DNA of 64,000 bases from Natronorubrum sediminis (GCF_900108095.1 NZ_FNWL01000002.1:974748-1038747), one strand, 5' to 3'; positions 9,301-17,380 are shown, counted from the stretch's first letter. Numbers and translations are program-made. The notes: generated from the sequence alone by a model not told the origin.

Positions 9301-11246
9301 AATCGGTGACTGTCGACACCGATGAACCGACCCTTTCGTTCGAAACCATCGTCGACGAATCGGGCGACGAATCGGGAGAGGTCGTACACGCGAACGACTC
9401 GAGTGAGATAACGGTAACGGGGGAGACGACTGACGGACGAAGTACCACGGGGTCCGTCTCCGATGTGTCAGTGAGCCTCGAGTCGACAGACACGACGTAC
9501 CGACACGAAGTCCCCGCTGAATACGACGAAGCCGCCCACGAGTGGAACGCGACGATCGAAGCCGCCGACATCCCGGACGACGGCCGGTACGTACTCGCCG
9601 CCACCACGGAGGACTCGGCGAACAATACGGTTCGAGAGCGCGCTGACGGGCCGGAAGTGGACATCGACCGAACCTCGCCAGCGTTGACCGCAGTAGTATC
9701 CGACGTCGACGACTCTGAAGCGGTGGTGGACGTCCACTCGAGCGAAGCGCTCGACGGAGATCCGACGGTCGACGTAACTGACGCCGACGAGACGAACACG
9801 ACGGTCGAGAATCTCACGCAGGAGTCCGACCACCAGTGGAATGGCTCGATCGACGTCGATTCAGACGGCCGTTACGACCTGACGGCGTCCGGTACCGATC
9901 TCGCCGGAAACGCCGGGAACGAAACGACGACGGTGTCACTCGAGACGAACGCAACGACAGACGACGGAACGGTGACCATCTACAACGAGCAATCGGGTGC
10001 CTTCCTCACAATGAACACGACGGAGGACGTTTCAGCGTCGCCCCTCGCTCTCTCAGAGACCGACTCCGCACCGACCAATCTCGACTCGAGTCGACTCGGC
10101 GTGGAGTTTCTAACCGCCGGAGCAGGTGTCACAGTAGACAGAAACATGGAGAACGCGACGATTGGGATTCCGACCGACGAAGCGCAACTCCCGGAGGGAG
10201 TCAGTGTCGACGACGATACCGTTAGGGTACAACAGTACGACGAAGAGACCGGCCAGTGGGATGAACGGAGTGTCGACATAGAATCGTTCGAAAACGACCA
10301 GGGGCCAGTTGGTGGTACCGACTCGGTCAATGGTGAGTATTGGATTGCAACCGTTGACGACGTGTCAACGTACGGGATTACGGTCGAAGACACTAGTTCG
10401 CCGAATTTTGTCGAGAGCACACCGGAAAACGGAACTACGATCGACAAAGCCGAGGAAACGGTGAACATCGGGTTCGCGTACGAAGATAACGTCACTGGGA
10501 TCGACGCCTCCTCGGTCGACCTCTCCGTCACTCCAAAAGAGGGGTCGTCGACTGATCTCACAGACGACGACGCGACGCAGATCACCACTACCGAAACCGT
10601 TCACGATGACTTCGACGTCGAACCCAACTCGACGTACACTGCAACACTCACCGTTTCCGACCACGCCGGTAACGAAGCCGGCCCCGACGACGGGTTCGAG
10701 ACCACGTTCGACGTTGCCTCAGAAGACGACGGCGATGACGATGATGACGATAGCGGTGGCGGCGGCATGCCCCTACCAGCTCCGGACGAGTCAGACGACG
10801 ACGATGACGACCCCTCGGCGGAGATAACCATCGACCAAGAGGCGGCAACCGTAGACGACGAGGTAACGTTCTCGGCGAGTGACTCTTCGTACGACGGCGG
10901 AGACATTGCAGAATATACCTGGGAAATCGACGGAGAGACGTACGACGGAGAAACGGTAACCGAGCGCTTCTCAGCGGACGGAACGATCGACATCCACCTC
11001 GAGGTCTCAACTCACGCGGGCGATAGTGATCGCGTGACGGACACGTTATCGGTCGAAGAAGCCGATTCATTCGATTCCGATGCTGACGATGCTGAAGCCA
11101 CCACCGACGATGAAGGAGACGATACCGGTTCGGACGACGATAGTGACGATGGAATCCCAGGTTTCGGCGTGGTGAGTGCGATCGTCTCGTTACTCGCCGT
11201 GATAACCCTACTCAGACGGCGATACGGAGTGGACTCGCCGGGTTAG
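6378..11246 (+). CDS. Secreted multidomain S8 (subtilisin-like) protease with PKD repeats and PGF-CTERM anchor
   Basis: A 1622-residue surface protease. In order: a Sec signal peptide (about 1-26), an I9-type propeptide (about 35-150), and an S8 catalytic domain (about 205-495). The catalytic triad is visible as Asp217 (VAVLDTGVDGDHPD), His251 (DSHGTHVSGT) and Ser434 (SGTSMAAPH), with the oxyanion Asn in SSSGNDGP. Then follow PKD-like domains (about 500-760), further Ig-like repeats (about 760-1190), a PGF-pre-PGF type domain (about 1195-1335), another PKD-like unit (about 1470-1560), acidic Asp-rich stalks, and a C-terminal tripartite signal (IPGFGVVSAIVSLL then RRRY). PGF-CTERM proteins are processed and lipid-anchored by archaeosortase ArtA. 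Predicted N-glycosylation sequons are frequent. It follows the pilins on the same strand but has its own promoter region. The substrate is unknown. Confidence 0.95.
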   Translation: MRVGGLGITCLILIILLGGVTGVVGSDTLNLSDNESELEASDHDIEIDATLEEGDGETTVLVHLEDRSEIAVQTTADEHQVESMQSHANDTQTPFERFAAGNPHVEIERQYWITNAALVTVDTDRVPLERLGTVDHVTDIHDNFEVESHHSTYPPDGATVCNETDDDETVDVPDPEPDDDVTPHTGDHTWGLEQIDAPDAWETFDTRGEGSSVAVLDTGVDGDHPDIDIDDENWRDFDDEPASDPHDYDSHGTHVSGTVAGGNESGESIGVAPETELLHGAVLTNCDDGACSGTVAQILDGMEWALEEDADVISLSLGSEGYTDLYIDPIRNAESAGTLVVSSSGNDGPDTSGSPGNVYEAFSIGASTEEGDVAGFSSGETIDTRSDWGSVAPLDWPASYTVPDVTAPGEDIRSAVPVDHPEFDDEYRSTSGTSMAAPHASGSAAIVQSSTEDERSPAELRSTLEDTATSLDEDEERAGAGQIDVYKAVLQTLEDTLDPEIEVETAQVGESTAVSVEADHTFESYDWEVGGESTEEDGSQIEYTFDEVGEESIDVTMSDGADLELTTSTAIDVIDERPPTAALEGNRTEDVEVGIDAVEFDASESTDNHGIAAYEWSVDGERFSNTTDPTIDHAFDEPGTHAVNVTAIDESGNENTTSVPVDVVDTTDPTPALDAPENVSADWDAPFDASDSTDNHEIDTYTWDFGDGTTTTTTDAVENHSFDDVGSHTVNVTAADPSGNDAAVEETVRVHDPPSISLTEPANDAATNESNVTVEYGLENTNVADAAGVEHRVLDANSTDDAADEWTDGEFTETGTSNTSTFAATTGDLDDGTYEIELRLVDEEGTPLPHENATDSRTVTVDTTPPTVTLDVDPADESYDEIGSANPASMNVNATDENPESTTVEITPADEDTEDTEDTEAAVKKWDLSDATGGEESTAIEWPATDSSDEPVDSGNYTITLSATDIAGNENATSESVTVDTDEPTLSFETIVDESGDESGEVVHANDSSEITVTGETTDGRSTTGSVSDVSVSLESTDTTYRHEVPAEYDEAAHEWNATIEAADIPDDGRYVLAATTEDSANNTVRERADGPEVDIDRTSPALTAVVSDVDDSEAVVDVHSSEALDGDPTVDVTDADETNTTVENLTQESDHQWNGSIDVDSDGRYDLTASGTDLAGNAGNETTTVSLETNATTDDGTVTIYNEQSGAFLTMNTTEDVSASPLALSETDSAPTNLDSSRLGVEFLTAGAGVTVDRNMENATIGIPTDEAQLPEGVSVDDDTVRVQQYDEETGQWDERSVDIESFENDQGPVGGTDSVNGEYWIATVDDVSTYGITVEDTSSPNFVESTPENGTTIDKAEETVNIGFAYEDNVTGIDASSVDLSVTPKEGSSTDLTDDDATQITTTETVHDDFDVEPNSTYTATLTVSDHAGNEAGPDDGFETTFDVASEDDGDDDDDDSGGGGMPLPAPDESDDDDDDPSAEITIDQEAATVDDEVTFSASDSSYDGGDIAEYTWEIDGETYDGETVTERFSADGTIDIHLEVSTHAGDSDRVTDTLSVEEADSFDSDADDAEATTDDEGDDTGSDDDSDDGIPGFGVVSAIVSLLAVITLLRRRYGVDSPG

Positions 11247-11380
11247 GTAGGAGTCGATTCAGTGTCTTCGTTGGAATTGTCTGGGTAGGCGGTGACTCTC
11301 GGTCGTTCTACGGGTTTTGAGGTGTTTGTGAGGTATCTCGAGTAAACCGCCGTGAGATGAGTTCACTCGAGCGAAAAAGC

Positions 11381-11528
11381 AAGTCCACCCTCCCCGATTT
11401 GAACAGGTGAGAGACGGTCTCGCTCACTTCGTTCGCGAGCGTGCGACTCTCATGTTCAAAATCGGGTCGTGATTTCCGTTTCGTGATTCCAGCGACTCGC
11501 TTCGCTCGTCGGTTTGAATCACGAAAAG
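11381..11528 (-). repeat. tRNA-derived hairpin module downstream of tRNA-Tyr
   Basis: Just 3' of tRNA-Tyr (which reads leftward) lies a 148-bp module. Its far end (11381-11404) repeats the last 24 bases of the tRNA locus (11526-11549) with one mismatch. That copy is one arm of an inverted repeat: 11393-11413 pairs with 11447-11466, containing CCCGATTTGAAC and its near-complement plus TGAGAG/CTCTCA. The loop is CTCACTTCGTTCGCGAGCG-like. A second perfect inverted repeat, TCGTGATTC (11481-11489) and GAATCACGA (11516-11524), directly abuts the tRNA. A related module follows tRNA-Ser at 53161-53324. It could be an attachment-site remnant, a miniature mobile element, or a processing or termination structure. 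Confidence 0.75.
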
Positions 11529-11602
11529 TCCGCCCTCCCCGATTTGAACGGGGGGCAAGTCGATCTACAGTCGACTGCTCTACCAGTCTGAGCTAAGGGC
11601 GG
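11529..11602 (-). tRNA. tRNA-Tyr (anticodon GTA)
   Basis: A 74-nt cloverleaf on the minus strand. The acceptor stem pairs CCGCCCT with AGGGCGG, followed by discriminator A. The anticodon stem GTCGA/TCGAC encloses the loop CTGTAGA with anticodon GTA. The T arm contains GTTCAAATC. The initial C-C pairing partner is typical of archaeal tRNA-Tyr. There is no intron and no encoded CCA. It is divergent from cdrL, with about 130 bp between them that must hold both promoters. Confidence 0.97.
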
Positions 11603-11730
11603 TCGCATATCAACGTAGCCGCTCTGTGTAACATAAGGGTTATTATTCGAAGCCGAAAATGCGATACTCACCACCGAATCGGGAGTATGATTGATATAGG
11701 AGTATGTTGAATACAAGTACACTCTCGAGC

Positions 11731-12327
11731 ATGAGTAAGATTACGTTCCGCGCCGACGACGACCTCGTCGAGCAACTCGAGGCCCTCGAACTCTCGAAGA
11801 GCGAGGCGATGCGGGAGGCTCTTCGCGAGTACCTCACCGCGTCGAGTCAGACGGAGGGCACTCGAGGCGCGGACTCATCGATGGCCGAGCGTGACGCGAC
11901 GCAGGCCATCGACGACCTGATCCGCCACCGTGTCGACACACTCCTCACAGCGCGTTCGGACACGAGCGAACACGCACGCACGGAAACACACACACCCGAC
12001 GTAAACGTTACCGTCACACTCGAGGACGAGCGAGCCACGACTCGAGTCACCGAGGAGTCTTCGCCCACGCGCGAGGACACGTCGTCGGACACGACGTCCC
12101 ACGACGCCAATCGTCGATCTCTCGAGGACGAATCGACGTGTGAGTGTAATCAGTGTGGCGAGCACGTCGACGACGAGCACGTTTACTGCCCGAACTGTGG
12201 GGAGAAAACCTCGCGGCGACTCTTTTGTGAGTGTGGCGACGAAATCCGTTCGGACTGGTCCTTTTGCCCCGGTTGCGGTCGTCGGACCCCGGCTGCAGAC
12301 GTACTCACGCGTGAGACACAGCCGTAA
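11731..12327 (+). CDS. cdrL: CdrL-like ribbon-helix-helix regulator with C-terminal zinc ribbons
   Basis: A 198-residue protein with an N-terminal ribbon-helix-helix DNA-binding domain (MSKITFRADDDLVEQLEALE, then SEAMREALREYL), an acidic Ser/Thr-rich linker (about 50-135), and a C-terminal double zinc ribbon with four cysteine pairs (CNQCGE, CPNCGE, CECGDE, CPGCGR). In Halobacterium, CdrL is the longer RHH protein encoded beside cdrS-ftsZ2 and is reported to act on that locus; the arrangement here is the same. A TATA-like TGATATAG at 11692-11699 predicts transcription from about 11722, which rules out the upstream in-frame start at 11704 and supports the ATG at 11731 with a short leader. It is 194 bp ahead of cdrS on the same strand. 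Confidence 0.88.
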   Translation: MSKITFRADDDLVEQLEALELSKSEAMREALREYLTASSQTEGTRGADSSMAERDATQAIDDLIRHRVDTLLTARSDTSEHARTETHTPDVNVTVTLEDERATTRVTEESSPTREDTSSDTTSHDANRRSLEDESTCECNQCGEHVDDEHVYCPNCGEKTSRRLFCECGDEIRSDWSFCPGCGRRTPAADVLTRETQP

Positions 12328-12365
12328 CGACCAGTGTAAGACACGGACAGTCACTGTCGCCGAAA

Positions 12366-12503
12366 CCTTTATTATCTAAGCCAGTATTCGACTTATTCGC
12401 GTAAGACGGTCGTCTTACAACGTTCGGTGAAAGCCGAAATCGCCCGATGGCGGGCATCGCGTGTAAGACAGACCGCGTCTGACAGGGGCGCGCGCCGTCT
12501 TAC
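12366..12503 (+). promoter_or_regulatory. cdrS-ftsZ2 promoter with inverted GTAAGAC/GTCTTAC sites
   Basis: The gap before cdrS holds a TATA-like TTTATTAT at 12368-12375, predicting a transcript start near 12397. Immediately after it, GTAAGAC (12401-12407) and GTCTTAC (12412-12418) form a perfect inverted repeat with a 4-bp spacer. Further copies follow: GTAAGAC at 12463-12469 facing GTCTGAC at 12477-12483, and GTCTTAC at 12497-12503. One more GTAAGAC lies upstream at 12336-12342. An RHH dimer reads short inverted half-sites of this kind, so this is a good candidate operator for CdrL or CdrS. Binding is inferred, not shown. Confidence 0.65.
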
Positions 12504-12521
12504 CCCAGAGGGAATACAATA

Positions 12522-12701
12522 ATGGAGCGTGTGACACTGCGAATTCCGGAACAGCAGATCGACGAGGTCGAACAGCTGGTCGACTCGGGCGAGTTTCCAA
12601 ACCGGAGCGAGGCAATCCGGTCGGCCGTCCGAGAGATGATCAACGAACAACACGACGCCACGAGCGAGCGCACTGGCAAACGTAACTGGGCCAAGGTTTA
12701 A
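12522..12701 (+). CDS. cdrS: CdrS, short ribbon-helix-helix cell-division regulator
   Basis: A 59-residue protein that is nearly all ribbon-helix-helix: beta strand [10 protein letters not shown], helix one [13 protein letters not shown], turn PNRSEAI, helix two [11 protein letters not shown], and a short basic tail. CdrS in Halobacterium controls ftsZ2 and cell division, and it is cotranscribed with ftsZ2. Here ftsZ2 starts 3 nt after the cdrS stop, which fits a two-gene operon. RHH proteins bind as dimers with the strands in the major groove. The inverted repeats in its own leader suggest autoregulation or control by CdrL. The start is the ATG at 12522, just after AATACAATA. Confidence 0.92.
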   Translation: MERVTLRIPEQQIDEVEQLVDSGEFPNRSEAIRSAVREMINEQHDATSERTGKRNWAKV

Positions 12702-12704
12702 ACG

Positions 12705-13886
12705 ATGCAGGATATCGTACAAGACGCACTCGAGAATGCAGAAGAAGAGGCCCAAGAGATGGACGCCGACATGGATGGCGACGAGTTCGGCGATCCACGA
12801 ATCGTCATCGTCGGTGCCGGTGGCGCGGGGAACAACACGATCAACCGACTGTACAACATCGGCGTCGACGGTGCCGATACCGTGGCGATCAACACGGACA
12901 AACAGCACCTGAAGATGATCGAAGCCGACACGAAGATCCTCGTCGGCAAGTCGCTCACCAACGGACTCGGTGCTGGTGGCGACCCATCGATGGGCGAACG
13001 CGCCACTGAGATGGCTCAGGGAACGATCAAAGAAGTCCTCGGTGACGCAGACCTCGTCTTCGTGACCGCAGGTATGGGTGGCGGAACCGGTACCGGTGCC
13101 GCCCCCGTCGTCTCGAAAATCGCCAAAGAGCAGGGCGCAATCGTCGTCGGCATGGTCTCGACGCCGTTCAACGTTGAGCGTGCCCGGACGGTCAAAGCCG
13201 AAGAGGGTCTCGAGAAACTCCGCGATCAGGCGGACTCGATCATCGTCCTCGACAACAACCGGCTGCTCGATTACGTCCCGAACCTGCCAATCGGCAAGGC
13301 GTTCTCGGTCATGGACCAGATCATCGCCGAAACCGTCAAGGGTATCTCGGAGACGATCACCCAACCGAGCTTGATCAACCTGGACTACGCGGACATGTCC
13401 ACGATCATGAATCAGGGTGGCGTCGCCGTCATGCTCGTCGGCGAGACCCAGGACAAGAACAAGACCGACGAAGTCGTCAAGGACGCGATGAACCACCCGC
13501 TGCTGGACGTCGACTATCGCGGTGCATCCGGTGGTCTCGTCCACATCACTGGCGGCCCCGACCTCACCCTCAAAGAGGCAGAGGGCATCGCAGACAACAT
13601 CACGGAACGTCTCGAGGCCTCCGCGAACGTCATCTGGGGCGCTCGCATTCAGGAGAACTACAAGGGCAAGGTTCGCGTCATGGCGATCATGACCGGCGTC
13701 CAGAGTGCCCAGGTACTCGGTCCAACGACCCAAAAGCAAGCGGACAAGTCCCGACAGAGTATCGAAGGCGTCAGTAGTGCCGACTTCGACGCGAGCAAGA
13801 ACGCCGAAGAAGCCGGCTACAACGCCCACAGCGACGGCGGACGCGACGAACTCGAGAAAGAAAACGGCGTCGACGTGATCCGGTAA
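12705..13886 (+). CDS. ftsZ2: Cell division GTPase FtsZ2
   Basis: A 393-residue tubulin-superfamily GTPase. An acidic N-terminal extension (1-28) precedes [18 protein letters not shown]; the tubulin signature GGGTGTG is at 125-131; the T7 loop region NLDYADM is near 224. The C-terminal tail is short and acidic. FtsZ2 forms the ring that drives constriction in haloarchaea, acting with FtsZ1 and the anchor SepF, whose gene lies at 62.5 kb in this window. Assignment to FtsZ2 rather than FtsZ1 rests on the MQDIV start, on the cdrS operon, and on the neighbouring ncsA gene, an order I know from Haloferax volcanii. The gene is convergent with ncsA across about 240 bp. Confidence 0.97.
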   Translation: MQDIVQDALENAEEEAQEMDADMDGDEFGDPRIVIVGAGGAGNNTINRLYNIGVDGADTVAINTDKQHLKMIEADTKILVGKSLTNGLGAGGDPSMGERATEMAQGTIKEVLGDADLVFVTAGMGGGTGTGAAPVVSKIAKEQGAIVVGMVSTPFNVERARTVKAEEGLEKLRDQADSIIVLDNNRLLDYVPNLPIGKAFSVMDQIIAETVKGISETITQPSLINLDYADMSTIMNQGGVAVMLVGETQDKNKTDEVVKDAMNHPLLDVDYRGASGGLVHITGGPDLTLKEAEGIADNITERLEASANVIWGARIQENYKGKVRVMAIMTGVQSAQVLGPTTQKQADKSRQSIEGVSSADFDASKNAEEAGYNAHSDGGRDELEKENGVDVIR

Positions 13887-14124
13887 CCGCAGGCGGACTT
13901 CGACCGGCGTTCGGAGAGCCACACCACACCATCGACACACCACTGACACACCACCGCGCTCTCCTCGCCGTCGATTTTTCCGTTCTCCACGAGTCGAATA
14001 GCGACCGCTCGATTCGACGAGATCTCGAGGAAACATCGCCTTCGCCAGTCAACTACCAGTGCTAAACAAACCACATACCTCGTTTACGGGCGTATACGGG
14101 CCTCGAAACGAAGTTCGTGTGACA

Positions 14125-15084
14125 TTAGACGAGTGACTCGAGAAGCGAGCACTTTCGGCAAATCTCTCGCGTCGTGGTCGACCCACACTCGCCACACTCG
14201 CGCAAATCAGCGCCGTCCTCGCCGCTGAATTCCTCGGAGGTGATCGCACCGAGTTCTTCGTAGCCTGAGAGAATCGAGTGGCGAGTACCGGGGTGATTCT
14301 CCTCGAGATCGTAGAGTAACTGCTGTATCTCGCCGCGGTAGGCTTCACTCGAGTGGGGACACTCGGTAATGTGGGCAGGAAGGTCGTTGACGTGGGCGTA
14401 CAGGGCGACTTCCTTCTCTGGAACGTCACGAAGGGGCTTGGCACGCGGGACGAACTCGTCCTGTTCGTCGCGTTCTGAGAGTGGCCCGAGACTCGCGTCG
14501 AAGTGTTTCGCGACCTGCTCGACGTCTCCTTCGAGGAAGTTCATCAGGGCGGTCTGGGCCTCGTCGTCCAGATTGTGCCCGGTCAACAGCAAGTCGGCCT
14601 CGAGTTCGTCGGCGTAGCGAGAGAGCACGTCTCGCCGGAAGACACCACAGTAGGCACAGGCGGCCATGTTTTCGGGGTCGTCTTCGACCACGTCGTCCAT
14701 CTGGATGCCAAACTCCTCTTCGTAACTGACGACTTCGTGGGGTATCCCGAGGTCCTCGGTGAGGTCGACACAGGCCTCGAGGCTCTTATCGCGATAGCCC
14801 TCGATACCCTCGTGAATCGTCAACCCGACGAGTTCGATACGGGGATCGTCGGCGAACGTCTCGGAGAGTATCTGTGTGAGGACGACGCTGTCCTTGCCAC
14901 CGGAGAGGCCGATTACCCACGTCTGGGGGTTCTCCGGCGTCGCCTCGTGAGGGACGAGGTCGTCTCGACGTACCCGTCTTCGCACCCGCTTTTCGACCGA
15001 CTCGCGAAAGTGATCGGGACAGAGATGTGCCCCGGAGTACGCCGCGTGCATGATCGCGTCCTCCCCACACCGGTTGCAGTCCAT
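14125..15084 (-). CDS. ncsA: tRNA 2-thiolation protein NcsA (TtuA/Ctu1 family)
   Basis: A 319-residue adenylating enzyme that activates U34 (wobble position) of Lys, Glu and Gln tRNAs for thiolation; in haloarchaea the sulfur comes from ubiquitin-like SAMP2. The N-terminal zinc site is CNRCGE with a later C and H (LCPDHF); the PP-loop is SGGKDS near residue 60; ACAYCGVFRR and a downstream TGHNLDDEAQT carry the central cysteine and ATPase motifs; a C-terminal zinc ribbon is CGECGS with CRKC. All expected cysteines are present. Length is normal for the family. It is convergent with ftsZ2, and the next leftward gene upstream is an alpha/beta hydrolase about 70 bp away. Confidence 0.93.
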   Translation of the reverse strand: MDCNRCGEDAIMHAAYSGAHLCPDHFRESVEKRVRRRVRRDDLVPHEATPENPQTWVIGLSGGKDSVVLTQILSETFADDPRIELVGLTIHEGIEGYRDKSLEACVDLTEDLGIPHEVVSYEEEFGIQMDDVVEDDPENMAACAYCGVFRRDVLSRYADELEADLLLTGHNLDDEAQTALMNFLEGDVEQVAKHFDASLGPLSERDEQDEFVPRAKPLRDVPEKEVALYAHVNDLPAHITECPHSSEAYRGEIQQLLYDLEENHPGTRHSILSGYEELGAITSEEFSGEDGADLRECGECGSTTTREICRKCSLLESLV

Positions 15085-15153
15085 CGGGGGGACGTTACCG
15101 ACGGATGCGTATGTCCGTTTCGTCTCGAGAACTCGCGCGAACGTAAAATCGTC

Positions 15154-15894
15154 TTAGGCGGGGACGTGAGCCTGCTCGTCCGTGTCGTCGGGCTCCTCGA
15201 CGACGACGGCACCGTCCTCGAGTGCGGCGAGGAGGGTGTCGATGTGTCGCTCGCGGCTCGCGGAGGAGAAGAGTTCGTGACCGCCGTCGTAGAGGACAAC
15301 GTGCTCGGCGGGAACGCGAGTTCCAATCGGTCGCAGACTGACGACCGGGTCACGAAGCGAGCAGAAGACGACAGCATCGTGATCGATCGTCAGCAGATCC
15401 TGCTGGGCGAGACGGGTCTCTCGGACGAACGCGGGCGAGACCCAAGACGGCGTCGTCGCGATCTGGTGGTCGGTCGCGCGTTCGCCGAGTGCCTCCCGAT
15501 CCATCTCACCGACCGGCAGACACGGCAACGTCGTCGGGACTGTCGAGACGGCCTCGAGTAACGGTTCTGGGTAGGCGTCGCTGTATCCCCACCACGGGCT
15601 GAGATAAACGTGATTCTCCGCGCCGTCGAGGGCCTGAGCGACGAGCGCGCCTGCGCTGTGGCCGAGGAGTTGGTACTCCTCGTCGAACTCGACGACGTAT
15701 TCGGCGATCGGCTCGAGCCAGTCGGCTTTGAAGTCGCCGATGTTCGTCGGGAGTTCGAACGCGTGGACCCGGTAGCCGGCGTCAGTCAACTTCCCGATGA
15801 GCCAACTCACGTTCTCGTGGGTCCAGCGGTTGCCCCAGCCCATAACGAACACGAGTTCCGACTCGCCGTCTTCGTTGAAGATCCGGTGTCTCAT
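15154..15894 (-). CDS. Alpha/beta hydrolase
   Basis: A 246-residue soluble alpha/beta-hydrolase. The first strand region FVMGWGNRW supplies the oxyanion loop, the nucleophile elbow is LGHSAGA near residue 100, a late Asp (about 191, CSLRDPVVSL) and the His in YDGGHELF complete a plausible triad. The frame remains open upstream of 15894, but the ATG there (MRHRIFNEDG) is the natural start; upstream residues are arginine-rich and implausible. Substrate is unknown. It sits about 70 bp upstream of ncsA in the same direction and could be cotranscribed, but no functional link is evident. A lid domain is small or absent. Confidence 0.82.
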   Translation of the reverse strand: MRHRIFNEDGESELVFVMGWGNRWTHENVSWLIGKLTDAGYRVHAFELPTNIGDFKADWLEPIAEYVVEFDEEYQLLGHSAGALVAQALDGAENHVYLSPWWGYSDAYPEPLLEAVSTVPTTLPCLPVGEMDREALGERATDHQIATTPSWVSPAFVRETRLAQQDLLTIDHDAVVFCSLRDPVVSLRPIGTRVPAEHVVLYDGGHELFSSASRERHIDTLLAALEDGAVVVEEPDDTDEQAHVPA

Positions 15895-16222
15895 ACGATT
15901 CCCTTCGCAACGAACCGATAAAAAAGGTGCTCTCCTGACACGAGGGCGCGTCGGTCGGTCGAGAACTCGAGTGCACACCGAACTCGTGAGTGTGGGCCGA
16001 CCGACAACACGTCGAGAACAATACCCCACCCAACGGACGCCACTCGAGACTCAATGGTGAGTCGAACCGAGCAGTAGCGAGTCCGTCGGAGTACGACCCA
16101 CTGCGAGCAGTTTGGTCGGTAGATACGACACGACCCGATAGGTTGTCAGACAATGTCATACATTCGCCGTTCGGCTGGACGGGGAAGAAACCGTTTTGCG
16201 ACTCGAGGTCCGAGTTTCGCCA

Positions 16223-16891
16223 ATGACTGGCTTTGCCCGCCACGACGCGGTCGACCGTCTCGAGACGCTGGTCGACACGGTCGAAGACGAGCGGATGCCG
16301 GTTCCAGTGCGAGAGGTCTGGGCCGTCGGCGACGTTGCACTCGGACTCGACCCCGTCGAGCGCCTCGACGTCTACCTGACGAAGGATATCCTGTTGGGCG
16401 ACGAGAGTGCGGCCGACGATGTCCTCGAGTCTGCCTCAACCTCGGAGGTCGACGGTGTCGAGGGCGTCGGGAAGTCGGTGCGTGCTGACTGGGCCGCCGA
16501 GTACCCCGAGTACCTCCGGGCGAACGCGAACGGCCACGCCGCGCCGGAGCAGTGTCTTGCAGCGCACCTACTCGAGGACGACGAGCCGATTCACCTCGAG
16601 GTCTGCAACGCTTCGTTCGAGGACAACGTCACTCAGCGCCTGCGCGGGGCGAAGCTACGCGAGGACTATACCCAACTCCTCGACCCGCGCGGCGTCTGCC
16701 TCTGGGCGGCAGGGACGCGCAGCGAGGAGGCATTCCGAAAGCTCCGGGAGAGTGAACTGGCGTTGCCGACACTGTCGGCAGCACTCGAGATGCTCGGCAT
16801 GGACGAGGACGAAGCGACGACGGCTGCACGAGAAGTACACGCGTGGCGGAAAGACCAAGACGGCATCACGGTTCGTGGCGACGTCGTGTAA
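16223..16891 (+). CDS. Conserved haloarchaeal protein of unknown function
   Basis: A 222-residue soluble acidic protein. It begins MTGFARHDAVDRLETLVDTV and has a strand-rich middle (REVWAVGDVALGLDPVERLD VYLTKD pattern, split here for length) that looks like a nucleotidyltransferase- or ferredoxin-like fold start, though I can point to no catalytic motif. The C-terminal third is helical (LPTLSAALEMLGMDEDEA). It has two cysteines that are not paired in a CxxC. The start at 16223 is chosen over a TTG at 16196. The stop directly abuts the stop of the convergent gene. I recognise it as a lineage-wide haloarchaeal type but not by function. Confidence 0.7.
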   Translation: MTGFARHDAVDRLETLVDTVEDERMPVPVREVWAVGDVALGLDPVERLDVYLTKDILLGDESAADDVLESASTSEVDGVEGVGKSVRADWAAEYPEYLRANANGHAAPEQCLAAHLLEDDEPIHLEVCNASFEDNVTQRLRGAKLREDYTQLLDPRGVCLWAAGTRSEEAFRKLRESELALPTLSAALEMLGMDEDEATTAAREVHAWRKDQDGITVRGDVV

Positions 16892-17254
16892 TCAATCGAT
16901 CCCCGTCCAATCGGTATCCGCGCGTTCGTGTTGTATCTCCTCGACCGTCAGTCGAATCGAATCGAGCGCACCGTCCAGAAGTTCGTAGTTAGGACTGATT
17001 CGTTCCGCAACCACGTCGTACTCGAGGAGTCCCGTGTCGGCCAGTTTCGGGAGGTGCACGTGACGAAGTTTCGTTTGCACGTCAGTGAGGTCGAGAGGAC
17101 CGACGACACGATCTGTGAGTGCGGTAGCGAACTCGTCGACGAGAAACGTGCCCGATCGGTATCGTGTGGCATATTGGGCGAAAAATCGACGCCACGGATG
17201 AGAGAGTACGACGACTGCAGTTTCGAGCAACTCGTCCTCGCCGTGCGATGTCAT
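16892..17254 (-). CDS. Winged-helix DNA-binding protein (DUF7344-like)
   Basis: A 120-residue regulator-like protein. It has the haloarchaeal pattern of a helix with VVLSHPWRRFFAQYA, then a winged-helix core (FATALTDRV, DVQTKLRHVHLPKLADTGLLEYD) where HVHLPKL is the recognition-helix signature common to many haloarchaeal wHTH proteins, then an acidic tail. The ATG at 17254 (MTSHGEDELL) fits best; an in-frame start at 17269 is possible. It is divergent from an HTH_10 regulator, sharing a 126-bp promoter region, so the two may cross-regulate. The ligand is unknown. Confidence 0.75.
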   Translation of the reverse strand: MTSHGEDELLETAVVVLSHPWRRFFAQYATRYRSGTFLVDEFATALTDRVVGPLDLTDVQTKLRHVHLPKLADTGLLEYDVVAERISPNYELLDGALDSIRLTVEEIQHERADTDWTGID

Positions 17255-17380
17255 ACCAGTATCCGGCATTGGTCACTAGTGGTGAGATCTGTCGGATAAG
17301 GCCATCGCGTAAGTATTCACGTCGTTTATAACGTGGCCGTAACCGAGTTATAGTATTGGTTCTTACCAACGGTATCTCGA
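17255..17380. promoter_or_regulatory. Divergent promoter region of two regulator genes
   Basis: A TTTATAA element at 17325-17331 can serve the leftward wHTH gene. TTATAGTA at about 17348-17355 predicts a rightward start near 17378, almost at the ATG at 17381, so that mRNA is probably leaderless. The two elements are only about 20 bp apart, so initiation in one direction may hinder the other. Confidence 0.5.

Noticed and set aside
11381-11550. A second, complete tRNA gene next to tRNA-Tyr
   Set aside because: Only the 3' tail is repeated; there is no D arm, anticodon arm or matching acceptor strand.
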